DNA of 64,000 nt from Frigoribacterium sp. PhB160 (GTDB lineage Bacteria > Actinomycetota > Actinomycetes > Actinomycetales > Microbacteriaceae), in the NCBI RefSeq assembly GCF_003751785.1, contig NZ_RKIE01000002.1, positions 248,001 through 312,000 of the forward strand, given 5' to 3'. The first letter of the stretch is position 1, and every line of letters starts with the position of its first letter. The notes under the pieces were generated by a model that saw nothing but the letters and a program-made list of their open reading frames with translations, was not told the DNA's origin and did not search any database. Positions 27,122 through 36,747 of the stretch are shown here, piece by piece. The translations under genes and the position numbers were made by a program.

Positions 27122-27253
27122 GAGGGCCTCCGGGCCGTCGACGTCGTCACCGGACCAGACGGTGCGGTTGCGCAGAAAGTAGCAGCACCACGGTCCCGGC
27201 ACCAGGGGCGACCGTCCTGTCCACGCACCCCTTGTTACGGTCAGATGTCAAAC

Positions 27254-27283
27254 CTTGCCGCGTGGCAAGTTCGGTCGTACCGT
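27254..27283 (+). promoter_or_regulatory. putA promoter with palindromic operator over the -35 box
   Basis: TTGCCG (27255-27260) and TACCGT (27278-27283) are 17 bases apart, and TACCGT is 7 bases before the putA ATG. A perfect palindrome CTTGCC-GCGT-GGCAAG (27254-27269) covers the -35 box, so a dimeric repressor there would block transcription. The regulator is not encoded in the adjacent genes. Confidence 0.65.
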
Positions 27284-27290
27284 GAGCCTC

Positions 27291-30200
27291 ATGACCGACA
27301 TCGAGCAGACGGCCGCCCCGGCCACCGCCCTCCCCGACGGAATCGGCGACGCCGCCGTCGCCCTCGCCCGCCGCTGGGCGCACGACGCCTCCGGCGCCCC
27401 GAGCACCGGCTCGGCCCAGCTGCTCGCCCAGGTGCTCAAGGACGAGTCGGGCCTGGCCTTCACGATCGGGTTCGTCGACCGCGTCGTCCGCCCGGAGGAC
27501 CTGCGCGTCGCCGCGCACGAGCTCGCCGGCCTCGCGTCGCAGGTGCCGGCCTTCCTGCCCTGGTACATGCGCGCAGCCGTGCGCTGCGGCGGCGTGCTCG
27601 CGCCCGTGCTGCCCGGCGTCGTCGTGCCCGTCGCCCGCCGCGTGCTGCGCGGCATGGTCGGCCACCTCATCGCCGACGCCCGCCCCGCGAAGCTCGGCTC
27701 CGCCATCCGCGCCATCCAGGAGAAGGGCTCCGGGTCGGGCACCCGCACGCGGCTCAACCTCAACCTGCTCGGCGAGGCCGTGCTGGGCGACGCCGAGGCC
27801 GAGCACCGCCTCGCCGGCACGCGCGCCCTGCTCGCCCGCGACGACGTCGACTACGTCTCGATCAAGGTGTCGTCGATCGTCAGCCAGCTCTCGATGTGGG
27901 CCTTCGACGAGACCGTCGAGCGCGTCGTCGAGAAGCTCACGCCGCTCTACGAGCTCGCCGCCTCGGCCGCGACGCCCAAGTTCATCAACCTCGACATGGA
28001 GGAGTACCGCGACCTCGACCTGACCGTCGAGGTCTTCACGCGCCTCCTCGACCAGCCCCGGCTGCGCGGCCTCGAGGCCGGCATCGTGCTGCAGACCTAC
28101 CTGCCCGACGCCCTCGGCGCGCTGCAGCACCTCACGGCCTGGGCGACCGAGCGCGTCGACGCGGGCGGCGCCGCGATCAAGGTGCGCGTCGTCAAGGGCG
28201 CGAACCTCGCCATGGAGACCGTCGACGCGACCCTGCACGAGTGGCCCCTCGCCACCTACGGCACCAAGCAGCAGAGCGACACGAACTACAAGCGGGTGCT
28301 CGCCTGGGCCCTCACGCCCGAGCGGGCCCGCGCCGTGAAGATCGGGGTCGCCGGCCACAACCTCTTCGACATCGCGTTCGCCCACCTGCTCGCCGAGGCG
28401 CGGGGCGTGCACGACCGCGTCGAGTTCGAGATGCTGCTCGGCATGGCCGAGGGGCAGGCCGCCCTCGTCGCGGCCGACGTCGGGGGCCTCCTGCTCTACA
28501 CGCCGGTCGTGCACCCGCGCGAGTTCGACGTCGCCATCAGCTACCTCATCCGCCGCCTGGAGGAGAACGCCTCGAGCGAGAACTTCATGTCGGCCGTCTT
28601 CGAGCTCGCGTCGAACGAGGCCATGTACGAGCGCGAGAAGGGCCGCTTCCTCGCCTCGCTCGCCGACGTCGACGACGTCGTGCCCGCGCCGCACCGCGTC
28701 CAGAGCCGACCCGAGGAGGCGCGGGCCGCGTCCGCGGGCCCCCTCGCGCCGACCGCCCTCACCGCCGGGCACCTCGGCGCCGGGTCGCTCGCCCGGCACC
28801 CGTTCGAGAACGAGCCCGACACCGACCCCGCCCTCGCCGCGAACCGTGCCTGGGGCCGGGAGATCCTCCGCCGGGCCGAGGCGAGCACGCTGGGCGTCGA
28901 GGCGATCACCGCCGCCGCCGTGACCGACGAGGCGACGCTCGACGCGGTGGTCGAGGGCGCGGTGGCCAGCGCCTCCTCGTGGGCCGCCCTCGGGGGCGCG
29001 GGCCGGGCCGAGGTGCTGCGCCGCGCCGCCGACTCGCTGCGGGCCCACCGGGCCGACCTGATCGAGGTCGCCGCGAGCGAGACCGGCAAGACCGTCGCCG
29101 AGGGCGACGTCGAGGTGAGCGAGGCCGTCGACTTCGCCACCTGGTACGCGCACCTCGCCGAGGAGCTCGACGGCGTCGACGGGGCCGACTTCGTGCCCGT
29201 GCGCCTCACCGTCGTCACCCCGCCGTGGAACTTCCCCGTCGCGATCCCCGCCGGGTCGGTGCTGTCGGCGCTCGCCGCGGGCAGCAGCGTCGTCATCAAG
29301 CCGGCTGGCCAGGCGAGGCGCTGCGGCGCCGTCCTGGTCGAGGCCCTGTGGGAGGCGGGCGTGCCGCGCGACGTGCTGCGCCTCGTCGACGTCGAGGAAG
29401 GCGACCTCGGCCGCCGGCTCATCTCGCACCCCGCGGTCGACCGCGTGATCCTCACCGGCGCGTTCGAGACCGCGGCGCTCTTCCGCTCGTGGCGCGACGA
29501 CCTGCCGCTGCTCGCCGAGACGAGCGGCAAGAACGCGCTCGTCGTGACGCCGAGCGCCGACCTCGACCTCGCCGCCTCCGACGTCGTCAAGTCGGCGTTC
29601 GGGCACGCGGGGCAGAAGTGCTCGGCGGCGAGCCTCGTGATCCTCGTCGGCTCGGTCGGCACGTCGGAGCGCTTCCGCCGCCAGCTGGTCGACGCCGTGT
29701 CGAGCCTCCGCGTCGGCTGGCCGACCGACCCCACGACGCAGATGGGCCCGATCGTCGAGCCGGCCGCGGGCAAGCTGCTCGACGCCCTGACGACCCTCGG
29801 CGAGGGCGAGTCGTGGCTCGTCGAGCCGCGTCGCCTCGACGAGGCCGGCCGCCTCTGGTCGCCCGGCGTCCGCACCGGCGTGCGCCCGGGCAGCGAGTTC
29901 CACCTCACCGAGTACTTCGGGCCCGTGCTCGGCGTCATGACCGCCGACACCCTCGAGGAGGCGATCGAGCTGCAGAACGCCACCGACTACGGCCTCACCG
30001 CCGGGCTGCACACGCTCGACGCGGGCGAGCTCGGCACCTGGCTCGAGCAGGTCGAGGCGGGCAACCTCTACGTCAACCGCGGCATCACCGGGGCGATCGT
30101 GCGGCGTCAGCCGTTCGGCGGCTGGAAGAAGTCGTCGGTCGGCGCCGGGGCCAAGGCCGGCGGGCCGAACTACCTCGTGCACCTCGGGTCGTGGCGCGCC

Positions 30201-30908
30201 ACCGAGCTGGCGAGCGTGCCGGAGGCGCGGGTCGGCGCCGCCGTCGCGGCCGCCCTCCAGGTGGCGACGCCGCTGCTCGGGGCGCCGGGCGCGGCCGGTC
30301 GCGTGGCCGCTGCGGCCGCCACCGACCAGCAGGCGTGGGACGACGAGTTCGGCGTGGCCAGGGACGTCAGCGCGCTCGGGCTCGAGCGCGACCTGCTGCG
30401 CTACCGGCCGCTGCCGGTGACGGTGCGCGTGGCCGACGGGGCCGACCCGGCCGACGTCGTGCGCGTGCTCGTGGCGGGGCTCCGCTCGGGGGCGCCGCTG
30501 ACGGTGTCGAGCTCGGTGGAGCTGCCGGCCGCGTTCGCGTCGGCGCTGCGGCTGCGGGTCGGCGCCGCTCCGGCGGTTGCGGGTACCGGTGCCGGTGCGG
30601 GCTCGTCGGGCTCCGCCCTGGGTTCGGGCTCGCTCGTCGTCGAGGACGACGCGGCCTGGCACGGCCGGGTGCGTGCCGGCGCGGTGCGGACCGAGCGCGT
30701 GCGCCTCGTGACCGGCGAGGGCGACGCGGGGGGCGCCTCCTCGGGGCTGGCTGCGGCACTCGGCGGCGACCCGTCGGTGGCCGTGTTCGCGGCGCCGGTG
30801 ACGCCGGCCGGACGGCTCGAGCTGCTGCCGTTCCTGCGCGAGCAGGCCGTCGCCATCACGGCGCACCGCTTCGGCAACCCCGACCCGTGGAGCGAGGGCG
30901 TCATCTAG
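27291..30908 (+). CDS. putA: Bifunctional proline dehydrogenase / P5C dehydrogenase
   Basis: A 1205-residue PutA that lacks the DNA-binding RHH domain of enterobacterial PutA. The FAD-dependent proline dehydrogenase barrel occupies about 1-430 (KVSSIVSQLS, EGQAALV). The NAD-dependent glutamate-semialdehyde dehydrogenase follows, with LAETSGKNALV (catalytic Glu) and GHAGQKCSAAS (nucleophilic Cys), and then a C-terminal extension of about 200 residues. It oxidises proline to glutamate with channelling of P5C. Two exact decamer copies are in frame (PEEARA at 28715, PEARVG at 30221). ATG 27291 is supported by a -10 box 7 bases upstream. Confidence 0.95.
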   Translation: MTDIEQTAAPATALPDGIGDAAVALARRWAHDASGAPSTGSAQLLAQVLKDESGLAFTIGFVDRVVRPEDLRVAAHELAGLASQVPAFLPWYMRAAVRCGGVLAPVLPGVVVPVARRVLRGMVGHLIADARPAKLGSAIRAIQEKGSGSGTRTRLNLNLLGEAVLGDAEAEHRLAGTRALLARDDVDYVSIKVSSIVSQLSMWAFDETVERVVEKLTPLYELAASAATPKFINLDMEEYRDLDLTVEVFTRLLDQPRLRGLEAGIVLQTYLPDALGALQHLTAWATERVDAGGAAIKVRVVKGANLAMETVDATLHEWPLATYGTKQQSDTNYKRVLAWALTPERARAVKIGVAGHNLFDIAFAHLLAEARGVHDRVEFEMLLGMAEGQAALVAADVGGLLLYTPVVHPREFDVAISYLIRRLEENASSENFMSAVFELASNEAMYEREKGRFLASLADVDDVVPAPHRVQSRPEEARAASAGPLAPTALTAGHLGAGSLARHPFENEPDTDPALAANRAWGREILRRAEASTLGVEAITAAAVTDEATLDAVVEGAVASASSWAALGGAGRAEVLRRAADSLRAHRADLIEVAASETGKTVAEGDVEVSEAVDFATWYAHLAEELDGVDGADFVPVRLTVVTPPWNFPVAIPAGSVLSALAAGSSVVIKPAGQARRCGAVLVEALWEAGVPRDVLRLVDVEEGDLGRRLISHPAVDRVILTGAFETAALFRSWRDDLPLLAETSGKNALVVTPSADLDLAASDVVKSAFGHAGQKCSAASLVILVGSVGTSERFRRQLVDAVSSLRVGWPTDPTTQMGPIVEPAAGKLLDALTTLGEGESWLVEPRRLDEAGRLWSPGVRTGVRPGSEFHLTEYFGPVLGVMTADTLEEAIELQNATDYGLTAGLHTLDAGELGTWLEQVEAGNLYVNRGITGAIVRRQPFGGWKKSSVGAGAKAGGPNYLVHLGSWRATELASVPEARVGAAVAAALQVATPLLGAPGAAGRVAAAAATDQQAWDDEFGVARDVSALGLERDLLRYRPLPVTVRVADGADPADVVRVLVAGLRSGAPLTVSSSVELPAAFASALRLRVGAAPAVAGTGAGAGSSGSALGSGSLVVEDDAAWHGRVRAGAVRTERVRLVTGEGDAGGASSGLAAALGGDPSVAVFAAPVTPAGRLELLPFLREQAVAITAHRFGNPDPWSEGVI

Positions 30909-30957
30909 CTCGCGGGTGTGGCTGCGGGCCGCGGCTGCGGGCGCGGGCCGCGGCGGC

Positions 30958-31941
30958 TCAGACGGCGGGCTGGCCCGCCGCGTACCAGGCGGCGAGCCGC
31001 CGCAGGCCCTCGTCGAGGCTGACCGCGGGGGTCCACTCGAGGTCGCGCTGCGTCCGCCGCTGGTCGAACCAGTGGGCGGTCGAGAGCTGCTCTGCCAGGA
31101 AGCGCGTCATCGGCGGCTCGTCCTGCCCCGGCCGCACGGCCCAGGCCCGCTCGACGAGCGACCCCGCCGCGCGCGCGACCCCCGACGGCACCCGGAGGCG
31201 CGGGGCCGCGACCCCGGCGGCGGCGCAGATCCCGCCCATCAGGTCGGCGACGGTCCGCGGCTCACCGTTGGTGACGACGTAGGCGTTCCCCGCCACGGCG
31301 TCGACGCGCTCGAGGGCGGCGGCGATGCCGTCGGCGGCGTTGTCGACGTAGGTCGAGTCGATGAGGGCCGCGCCGTGGTCGAGCAGCGGCAGGCGCCCCG
31401 AGCGGGCACGGTCGACGATGCGCTCGACGAGCTGCGTGTCGCCCGGGCCCCAGACGAGGTGCGGGCGCACCGCGACGACCCGCAGCTCGGGGTCCGAGGC
31501 GCCGAGGGCGATCCGCTCGGCGGCGGCCTTCGTGCGGGCGTAGTGCCCGCGGGCGTGGCCGGGGGCGGCGGGCTCGGCGTCCGCCCCGACGATCGACGAC
31601 CCCGAGTGGGCCACCGACGGCGACGACACGAACGCGAGCCGCGGCACCCCGGCCCGCCGCATCTCGGCGACGAGCGACCGCGTCCCCTCGACGTTGACCG
31701 CCTCGAAGTCCGCCCGGTCGCCGGCGAGCGACACCTTGGCGGCGAGGTGCACGACCGCGTCCTGGCCGGCGACCGCGGCCGCGACGGCGCGGGGGTTCGT
31801 CACCGAGCCGAGCACGTCCGTCGCGCCCGCGACGCCCGAGCGGCGGCGCTGCATCGTCGTGACCTCGTGCCCCGCGGCGGCGACGGCCCGCGCGACGGCT
31901 CCGCCGAGCAGACCGCTGGCCCCCGTGACGAGCACCCTCAC
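30958..31941 (-). CDS. oleD: OleD, NAD(P)H-dependent 2-alkyl-3-ketoalkanoate reductase
   Basis: A 327-residue short-chain dehydrogenase of the epimerase type: VLVTGASGLLGGAV at the N-terminus, catalytic Ser region AFVSSPSVAHSG and GHYARTKAAAE (Tyr-x3-Lys). In long-chain olefin synthesis OleD reduces the beta-keto acid made by OleA to a beta-hydroxy acid. Assignment rests on context as well as motifs: GTG 31941 overlaps the oleBC stop (GTGA). Last gene of the operon. Confidence 0.85.
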   Translation of the reverse strand: MRVLVTGASGLLGGAVARAVAAAGHEVTTMQRRRSGVAGATDVLGSVTNPRAVAAAVAGQDAVVHLAAKVSLAGDRADFEAVNVEGTRSLVAEMRRAGVPRLAFVSSPSVAHSGSSIVGADAEPAAPGHARGHYARTKAAAERIALGASDPELRVVAVRPHLVWGPGDTQLVERIVDRARSGRLPLLDHGAALIDSTYVDNAADGIAAALERVDAVAGNAYVVTNGEPRTVADLMGGICAAAGVAAPRLRVPSGVARAAGSLVERAWAVRPGQDEPPMTRFLAEQLSTAHWFDQRRTQRDLEWTPAVSLDEGLRRLAAWYAAGQPAV

Positions 31942-34781
31942 GGGCGCACCATCCGCCCGCCCGAGAGCACCGACGTCGCCCAGCGGGCGAGCCGGGCCCG
32001 GTCGATCTTGCTGTTGTGCCGCACGTCGGTCGGCAGGTCGGGCACGACGAGCACGGCGGCGACGCGGCGGCCCGTCGCGGCGAGCACGGCGTCGCGCACG
32101 TCGGCGGCGAGGTCGGGCCCCGCGAGCCCGGGCCGACGCGAGCGAGGCGCCGTCTCGACCACCACGACGACCTGCTGCGTGCCGGCGGGGCCGACCCCGA
32201 CGACGGCCGCCCGGGCCACGGCGGAGACGCGCTCGACGGCCTGCTCGGGGGCGACGGGCGTGAGCGGACCCGAGGCCGTCGTCACGACGTGCGGCAGGCG
32301 TCCCTCGACCCAGAGCCGCCCCGCGGCGTCGAGGTGGCCGACGTCGCCGGTGCGGTGCCACCGCTCGCCGGCGGGGACGCCGCGCACCGTCTCGCGGTCG
32401 GTCAGCCACAGGGCGTCGTAGCCGGTCTTGAGGTGCGGCGCCGAGACGACGATCTCGCCCGTGACGCCGGGGGCGTCGGTGGACGCGTCGGAGGCGCGGC
32501 CCCGCTCGTCGAGGCCGGCGATCCGCACGCGAGTGGTCGCCGTGGGCAGCCCCACGCAGACGCCGCCCGCCGCCGCGCGGCCCGTGCTGCCGACGGTGGT
32601 GCTGCCGGCGGTGGTGCTGCTCCCGGCCGTGCTGCCGTCGTCCGCCGCGGTGTCGGCCGCCGCGTCCACCGCCGCCGCCCGCACGCCCTGGAGCGTCACG
32701 TCGGTCATCAGCAGCCCCTCGGTCATGCCGTACGGGGTGTGCGGGGTCGCGCTCGGCATGAGCTCGCCGGCCGCGGCGAGCAGCGACCCCGACACCGGAG
32801 CCCCCGCCGACAGGAACGTCTCGACCCCGGCCAGCGCCCGCCGGTCGGCGTCGTCGAGGGCGGCCGACGTCGCGACGACGTTCGTCAGCGCCGCGGGGGA
32901 GAGGAACACCACCGTGGCGTCGACGGCGGCGGTCGCGGCGGCGACCGCGCGGGCGGTCAGCGTGCGGGGCGCCGTGACGTCCATGTCGGGCGTGACGCTC
33001 GTGGCGCCGAGGGCGGGCCCGAGCAGGGCGAACGGCGCGAACCCGGCGACGAGCCCGGTGCCCGGACCGATGCCGTACTGCGCCGCGAGGGCGTCGCGGA
33101 GCGCCTCGAGCTGGCCGTGCCGGTAGACGACGCCCTTGGCGGGGCCCGTCGACCCCGACGTGAAGAGGATCGCGGCCGGGGCGTCCTCCGACGGCACGGG
33201 GGGCAGCTCGGCCAGCGCGGCGGCGGCCCGGCGCCCGAGGGCGGCGATCTCGGGCAGCGACGCCTCGACCCCGAGGGCCCGCGCGAGCACGGGCGACAGC
33301 GTCTGCGTCGACACGACCCGGCCCGGCCAGCCGAGCGCGCGGGCCGCAGTGAGCCCGGGCAGCTGCCCGATGACGTGGTCGGGCCACGAGCCGCGCACGG
33401 CCCGGGTCAGCCCGCGGACGCCGAGCCCGGCGTCGGCGACGACCACGACGGCCCCGAGGCGGAGGCACGCGTACAGCACGGCGGTCAGGTCGGCCCCGGG
33501 CTGCACGAGCAGCGACACCCGGTCGCCGGGCCGCACGCCGTGCTTCCTCAGCCCGAGCGCGATCTCGGTCACGCGACGCGAGAGCAGGCCCCACGAGACC
33601 CGGCGCGGCCCGGCGCCCGAGCCCCGGGAGCCCGACGGCACCATCTCGATCAGCGCGGTGTCGCGACTGCCGACGAGCTCGTCGAGGTGCGACCAGAGGG
33701 GACGGCGGGCGGCGGGGTCGACCCGCGCCTCCTGCGGTCCCTCGTCGGCCGTGACGGACGCCGCACCGGAGGCGCGGGCCGGCCCGTCGACGCCCGTCGC
33801 CGACCCGAGGCGGTCGCCCAGCCAGGTCAGCACGGCGGAGGCTGTGTCGACGTCCTCGGCGACGAGGTGGCCCGCGCCCTCGAAGCGGTGGACGTCGGCG
33901 TGCGGCAGGCGGTCGCGGAGGTCGTCGAGGTACCGGTCGCCGAAGATCGGGTCGCGGGGGCCCCAGAGCATCAGCGCGGGCACGCTCAGCTCGCGGAGGC
34001 CGCCGGCGATGCGGTCGAGCTCGGCCCGGCTGGGGTGCGCCTCGTCGACGGGGATGTCGGCGACGAAGCCGCCCACGCCTCCCCGGCGCTCGGCGGTGCG
34101 GTACGGGGCCCGGTACCCGGCCTTGACGGCGGCGGGCAGGCGCGGGTGGCCCAGCGCGAGCGTCACGTCGAGGAACCCGGTCGTCGCGACGGTGGCCCGG
34201 CCGAGCACGCCGCGGGCGAGGGTGAGGCGCAGGGGCGCCGGGATCGGCTCGTCGGCCGGCTGGTGCACGGCCGTGTTCAGCAGCATCAGCCCGGCGAGCA
34301 CCTCGGGGTGGTCGACGGCCCAGCCCGACGAGACGACGCCGCCCCAGTCGTGGCCGAGGGTGACGACCGGCCCCTCGAGGCCGAGCTCGTCGGTGAGCGC
34401 CGAGAGGTCGGCCACGCGCTGCGGCAGGCCGCGCGTCGTGCCGGTCCGCTCGGAGAAGCCCATGTCGAGCTGGTCGACGGCGACGACGCGCCAGGCGGGA
34501 CGCCCGGCCGCCGCGGCCTCGGTCGCCTGCGTCGCGAGGCGGCGCCAGAGGTACGACCACGTGGGGTTGCCGTGCACGCAGAGCACGGTGCCGACGGGCT
34601 CGACGCCGAGCGCGGCGAGCGCGGCCGCGGTGTCGAGGAGGTGCCAGGTGCGGTCGACCGGCTCCGCGCCTCCGGCCGGGACGGTGACGAGCCGCGACCA
34701 GCTCGGGTCGAGGCCGTCGAGCCCGGCCGGGGGGAGCGTCGCGGGCGACGTCGCCCGCGCGGCCGAGGGCAGCCGACTCAC
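31938..34781 (-). CDS. oleBC: OleBC fusion: beta-lactone decarboxylase plus beta-lactone synthetase
   Basis: A 947-residue fusion. Residues about 1-330 are an alpha/beta hydrolase of the haloalkane-dehalogenase type (VCVHGNPTWSYLW, nucleophile in LGHDWGG, His in GAGHLVAED), matching OleB. Residues about 380-947 are an adenylate-forming enzyme (ILFTSGSTGPAKGVVYRHG, TPYGMTEG, hinge TGDVGHLD), matching OleC. OleC closes the beta-hydroxy acid to a beta-lactone and OleB expels CO2 to give the cis-olefin. OleBC fusions are known in actinobacteria such as Micrococcus luteus. A Ser/Thr/Ala repeat near 690-725 interrupts OleC. GTGA overlaps occur at both ends. Confidence 0.9.
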   Translation of the reverse strand: MSRLPSAARATSPATLPPAGLDGLDPSWSRLVTVPAGGAEPVDRTWHLLDTAAALAALGVEPVGTVLCVHGNPTWSYLWRRLATQATEAAAAGRPAWRVVAVDQLDMGFSERTGTTRGLPQRVADLSALTDELGLEGPVVTLGHDWGGVVSSGWAVDHPEVLAGLMLLNTAVHQPADEPIPAPLRLTLARGVLGRATVATTGFLDVTLALGHPRLPAAVKAGYRAPYRTAERRGGVGGFVADIPVDEAHPSRAELDRIAGGLRELSVPALMLWGPRDPIFGDRYLDDLRDRLPHADVHRFEGAGHLVAEDVDTASAVLTWLGDRLGSATGVDGPARASGAASVTADEGPQEARVDPAARRPLWSHLDELVGSRDTALIEMVPSGSRGSGAGPRRVSWGLLSRRVTEIALGLRKHGVRPGDRVSLLVQPGADLTAVLYACLRLGAVVVVADAGLGVRGLTRAVRGSWPDHVIGQLPGLTAARALGWPGRVVSTQTLSPVLARALGVEASLPEIAALGRRAAAALAELPPVPSEDAPAAILFTSGSTGPAKGVVYRHGQLEALRDALAAQYGIGPGTGLVAGFAPFALLGPALGATSVTPDMDVTAPRTLTARAVAAATAAVDATVVFLSPAALTNVVATSAALDDADRRALAGVETFLSAGAPVSGSLLAAAGELMPSATPHTPYGMTEGLLMTDVTLQGVRAAAVDAAADTAADDGSTAGSSTTAGSTTVGSTGRAAAGGVCVGLPTATTRVRIAGLDERGRASDASTDAPGVTGEIVVSAPHLKTGYDALWLTDRETVRGVPAGERWHRTGDVGHLDAAGRLWVEGRLPHVVTTASGPLTPVAPEQAVERVSAVARAAVVGVGPAGTQQVVVVVETAPRSRRPGLAGPDLAADVRDAVLAATGRRVAAVLVVPDLPTDVRHNSKIDRARLARWATSVLSGGRMVRP

Positions 34782-35815
34782 CAGGCGAGCTCCATCATCG
34801 CGGTGTTGATGCCCGAGCCGACGCCCATGAGCAGCACCCGGTCGCCCTTCGAGAGGCTCGCGGACTCTTCGACGAGGGTGATCGGGATCGACGCCGGGCC
34901 GACGTTGCCGAGCGTCGGGTAGGTGAGGGGGACGCGCTTGCGGTCGATGCCGGCGGCCTTGACGAAGGCGCCGGTGTGCACGTCGCTGACCTGGTGCATG
35001 ATGTATCGGTCCATGCGCTGCCAGTTCCAGTCGCGCTTCGCCTCCTTCCAGGCCGAGACGACGAGCTCCATGCCGCGCTTGAGCAGGGCCTTGGCGTCGG
35101 TGAACATGCCGTCGACGCTGCCGACGCAGAGGTCGTAGTTCTCGGTCGCGGCGCGCGTGACGCCGCCGAGGATGCGGTGGCCCTCGGGGTGGCGGTCGGC
35201 CCGGCCGATGACGGCGGCCGCGGCGCCCGAGCCGAGGGTGAGGCTCGCGAACTCGCTCATGAAGTCGTCGCGCTCGTAGCCCTTGGTGAGCAGGCGGTCG
35301 ATCGTGTTGACCTGCACGTCGTCGGCGTCCTCGCCGTCGATGATGACGGCGTACTCGATCTGGCCCGCGTCGATCAGCTGGGCCGCGAGCGTCATGCCGT
35401 TGACGAAGCCGAGGCAGGCGTTGGCGATGTCGAAGTTCGTGGCCGACGACGGCAGTCCGAGGCCGTGGTGCAGGCGCACGGCGACCGACGGCTCGAGGTG
35501 GGGACGCGTGACCGAGGTGTTGATGAGCAGGCCGACCTGGTCGGGGCGGACGCCCGCCTCGGCGAGCGCGCGACGGCCCGCGTCGATGGCGGCCTCGTCG
35601 AAGCTCTGGCCCTCGCTCCAGTTGCGGCGCTCCATGACGCCGGCGACGCGCTGCAGCAGGCCCGTCGGCAGCTTGAGGCGCTCGAGCACCGGGCGGAGCT
35701 TCTCGTCGATGCTGGCGGACGTCGTCACGCGCTCGGCCATCGTGCTGGCGACCGACAACAGCGCCACGTTCTGGTGGCGGGTCGTGGCGTTGCCGATCGT
35801 GGCGTGTCCGGTCAA
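34778..35815 (-). CDS. oleA: OleA, thiolase-fold acyl-CoA head-to-head condensing enzyme
   Basis: A 345-residue thiolase-superfamily protein with active-site Cys in NACLGFVNG, His in IMHQVSDVH and Asn in LGNVGPAS. OleA condenses two fatty acyl-CoAs to a 2-alkyl-3-ketoalkanoate, the first step of long-chain olefin formation. TTG 35815 is preferred (GGGAG 5 bases upstream; product begins TGHATIGNATTRHQN like known OleA). An in-frame ATG at 35914 would add 33 low-complexity residues. First gene of oleA-oleBC-oleD. Confidence 0.9.
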   Translation of the reverse strand: MTGHATIGNATTRHQNVALLSVASTMAERVTTSASIDEKLRPVLERLKLPTGLLQRVAGVMERRNWSEGQSFDEAAIDAGRRALAEAGVRPDQVGLLINTSVTRPHLEPSVAVRLHHGLGLPSSATNFDIANACLGFVNGMTLAAQLIDAGQIEYAVIIDGEDADDVQVNTIDRLLTKGYERDDFMSEFASLTLGSGAAAAVIGRADRHPEGHRILGGVTRAATENYDLCVGSVDGMFTDAKALLKRGMELVVSAWKEAKRDWNWQRMDRYIMHQVSDVHTGAFVKAAGIDRKRVPLTYPTLGNVGPASIPITLVEESASLSKGDRVLLMGVGSGINTAMMELAW

Positions 35816-36059
35816 CGGGACTCCCTGTCGAATTGTCTCGGATGCGGGGGCCGGCGCGGCCGAACGATCCGTACGTTCGGGAGCCGGGAGAGCGTGGGCA
35901 CCGGTGTGGTGCATCTACCGAGTTTACGGCCCCGTCGTCTGGCAGGTTGCCAGGTCGGCGGGGCACAGCCATGCCCCGCTCGGCATGCGTCGCCCCGTCC
36001 GGGCCGCGCGACCCACGGGGGCGCCGGCGCCGGAGGCGCGGGGCGGCGACCCGCGGAGC

Positions 36060-36341
36060 TCACGCACCGGGCTCGCGGGGCAGCTTCACGATGCGACGAC
36101 GGTCGCCGCGCGACCACCACGCCAGGTCCACGACCGCCCACACGACGCCCGCCACGCCGGCCAGCACGACCAGCGCCGCGACCACGGTGAACGAGCCGCC
36201 GCCCACGGCGATGCTCGCGACGATGCTCGCCACGAGCAGGAGGCCGCAGAGGATCGTCAGCGCGGGGGTGACGACGCCGCCGCGCTTCGTCAGCAGCCAG
36301 TTCGGCACGTCGGGGTCGACCGGGACGGTCTCGCGTCTCAT
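36060..36341 (-). CDS. Small two-helix membrane protein (paralogue A)
   Basis: A 93-residue protein with WLLTKRGGVV before two hydrophobic helices and DLAWWSRGDRRR at the end. No recognised family. It resembles the divergent neighbour at 36491 in both the W-x-LTK-x-G entry and the D-L-x-WW-x-R exit, so the pair probably arose by duplication. TACCCT lies 6 bases before the ATG. Confidence 0.65.
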   Translation of the reverse strand: MRRETVPVDPDVPNWLLTKRGGVVTPALTILCGLLLVASIVASIAVGGGSFTVVAALVVLAGVAGVVWAVVDLAWWSRGDRRRIVKLPREPGA

Positions 36342-36490
36342 GCGGACAGGGTAGCCGGGGCCGCGCCTCCGGCCGGTCCGTGTGGTCACGCGCGCGCCCG
36401 CCGCGACCCGGGTCGTCGCCCTCGACTGATCGGCGGGCCGGGCTCCGGGGCCTCAGCGGGCGGCGGCCGGGGCGCACTACGATCGGCGGC

Positions 36491-36733
36491 ATGACCGACC
36501 TGCGGCGACCGTGGTGGACCCTGACCAAGACGGGCGCCGTGCTGCCCCCGGTGCTCGAGGCCGTCGTGGGCGCCTTCGGGCTCGTCGTGCAGGTGATGTC
36601 GCTCGCGACCCAGCCGGTCACGCCGATGTCGATCGTCATCACCGTCGTGGCGCTCGTGCTCATCGTGCAGGGCGTGGCCGACCTCGTCTGGTGGGGTCGC
36701 GAGGGCCGACGGGCGAGGGCGCAGCAGGGCTGA
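36491..36733 (+). CDS. Small two-helix membrane protein (paralogue B)
   Basis: An 80-residue protein with WWTLTKTGAV, two hydrophobic helices and DLVWWGREGRR, mirroring paralogue A. TACGAT lies 7 bases before the ATG. The 149-bp divergent region between the two contains one decamer copy (36361-36370). Function unknown. Confidence 0.65.
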   Translation: MTDLRRPWWTLTKTGAVLPPVLEAVVGAFGLVVQVMSLATQPVTPMSIVITVVALVLIVQGVADLVWWGREGRRARAQQG

Positions 36734-36747
36734 GCCGCGCTCGTCCC

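Noticed and set aside
26117..34560. Very long open frames antisense to putA and the ole genes (over 1000 codons)
   Set aside because: High-GC genes leave long stop-free antisense frames. These encode Arg/Gly/Asp-rich low-complexity sequence without domains, and the opposite strand carries well-conserved enzymes.
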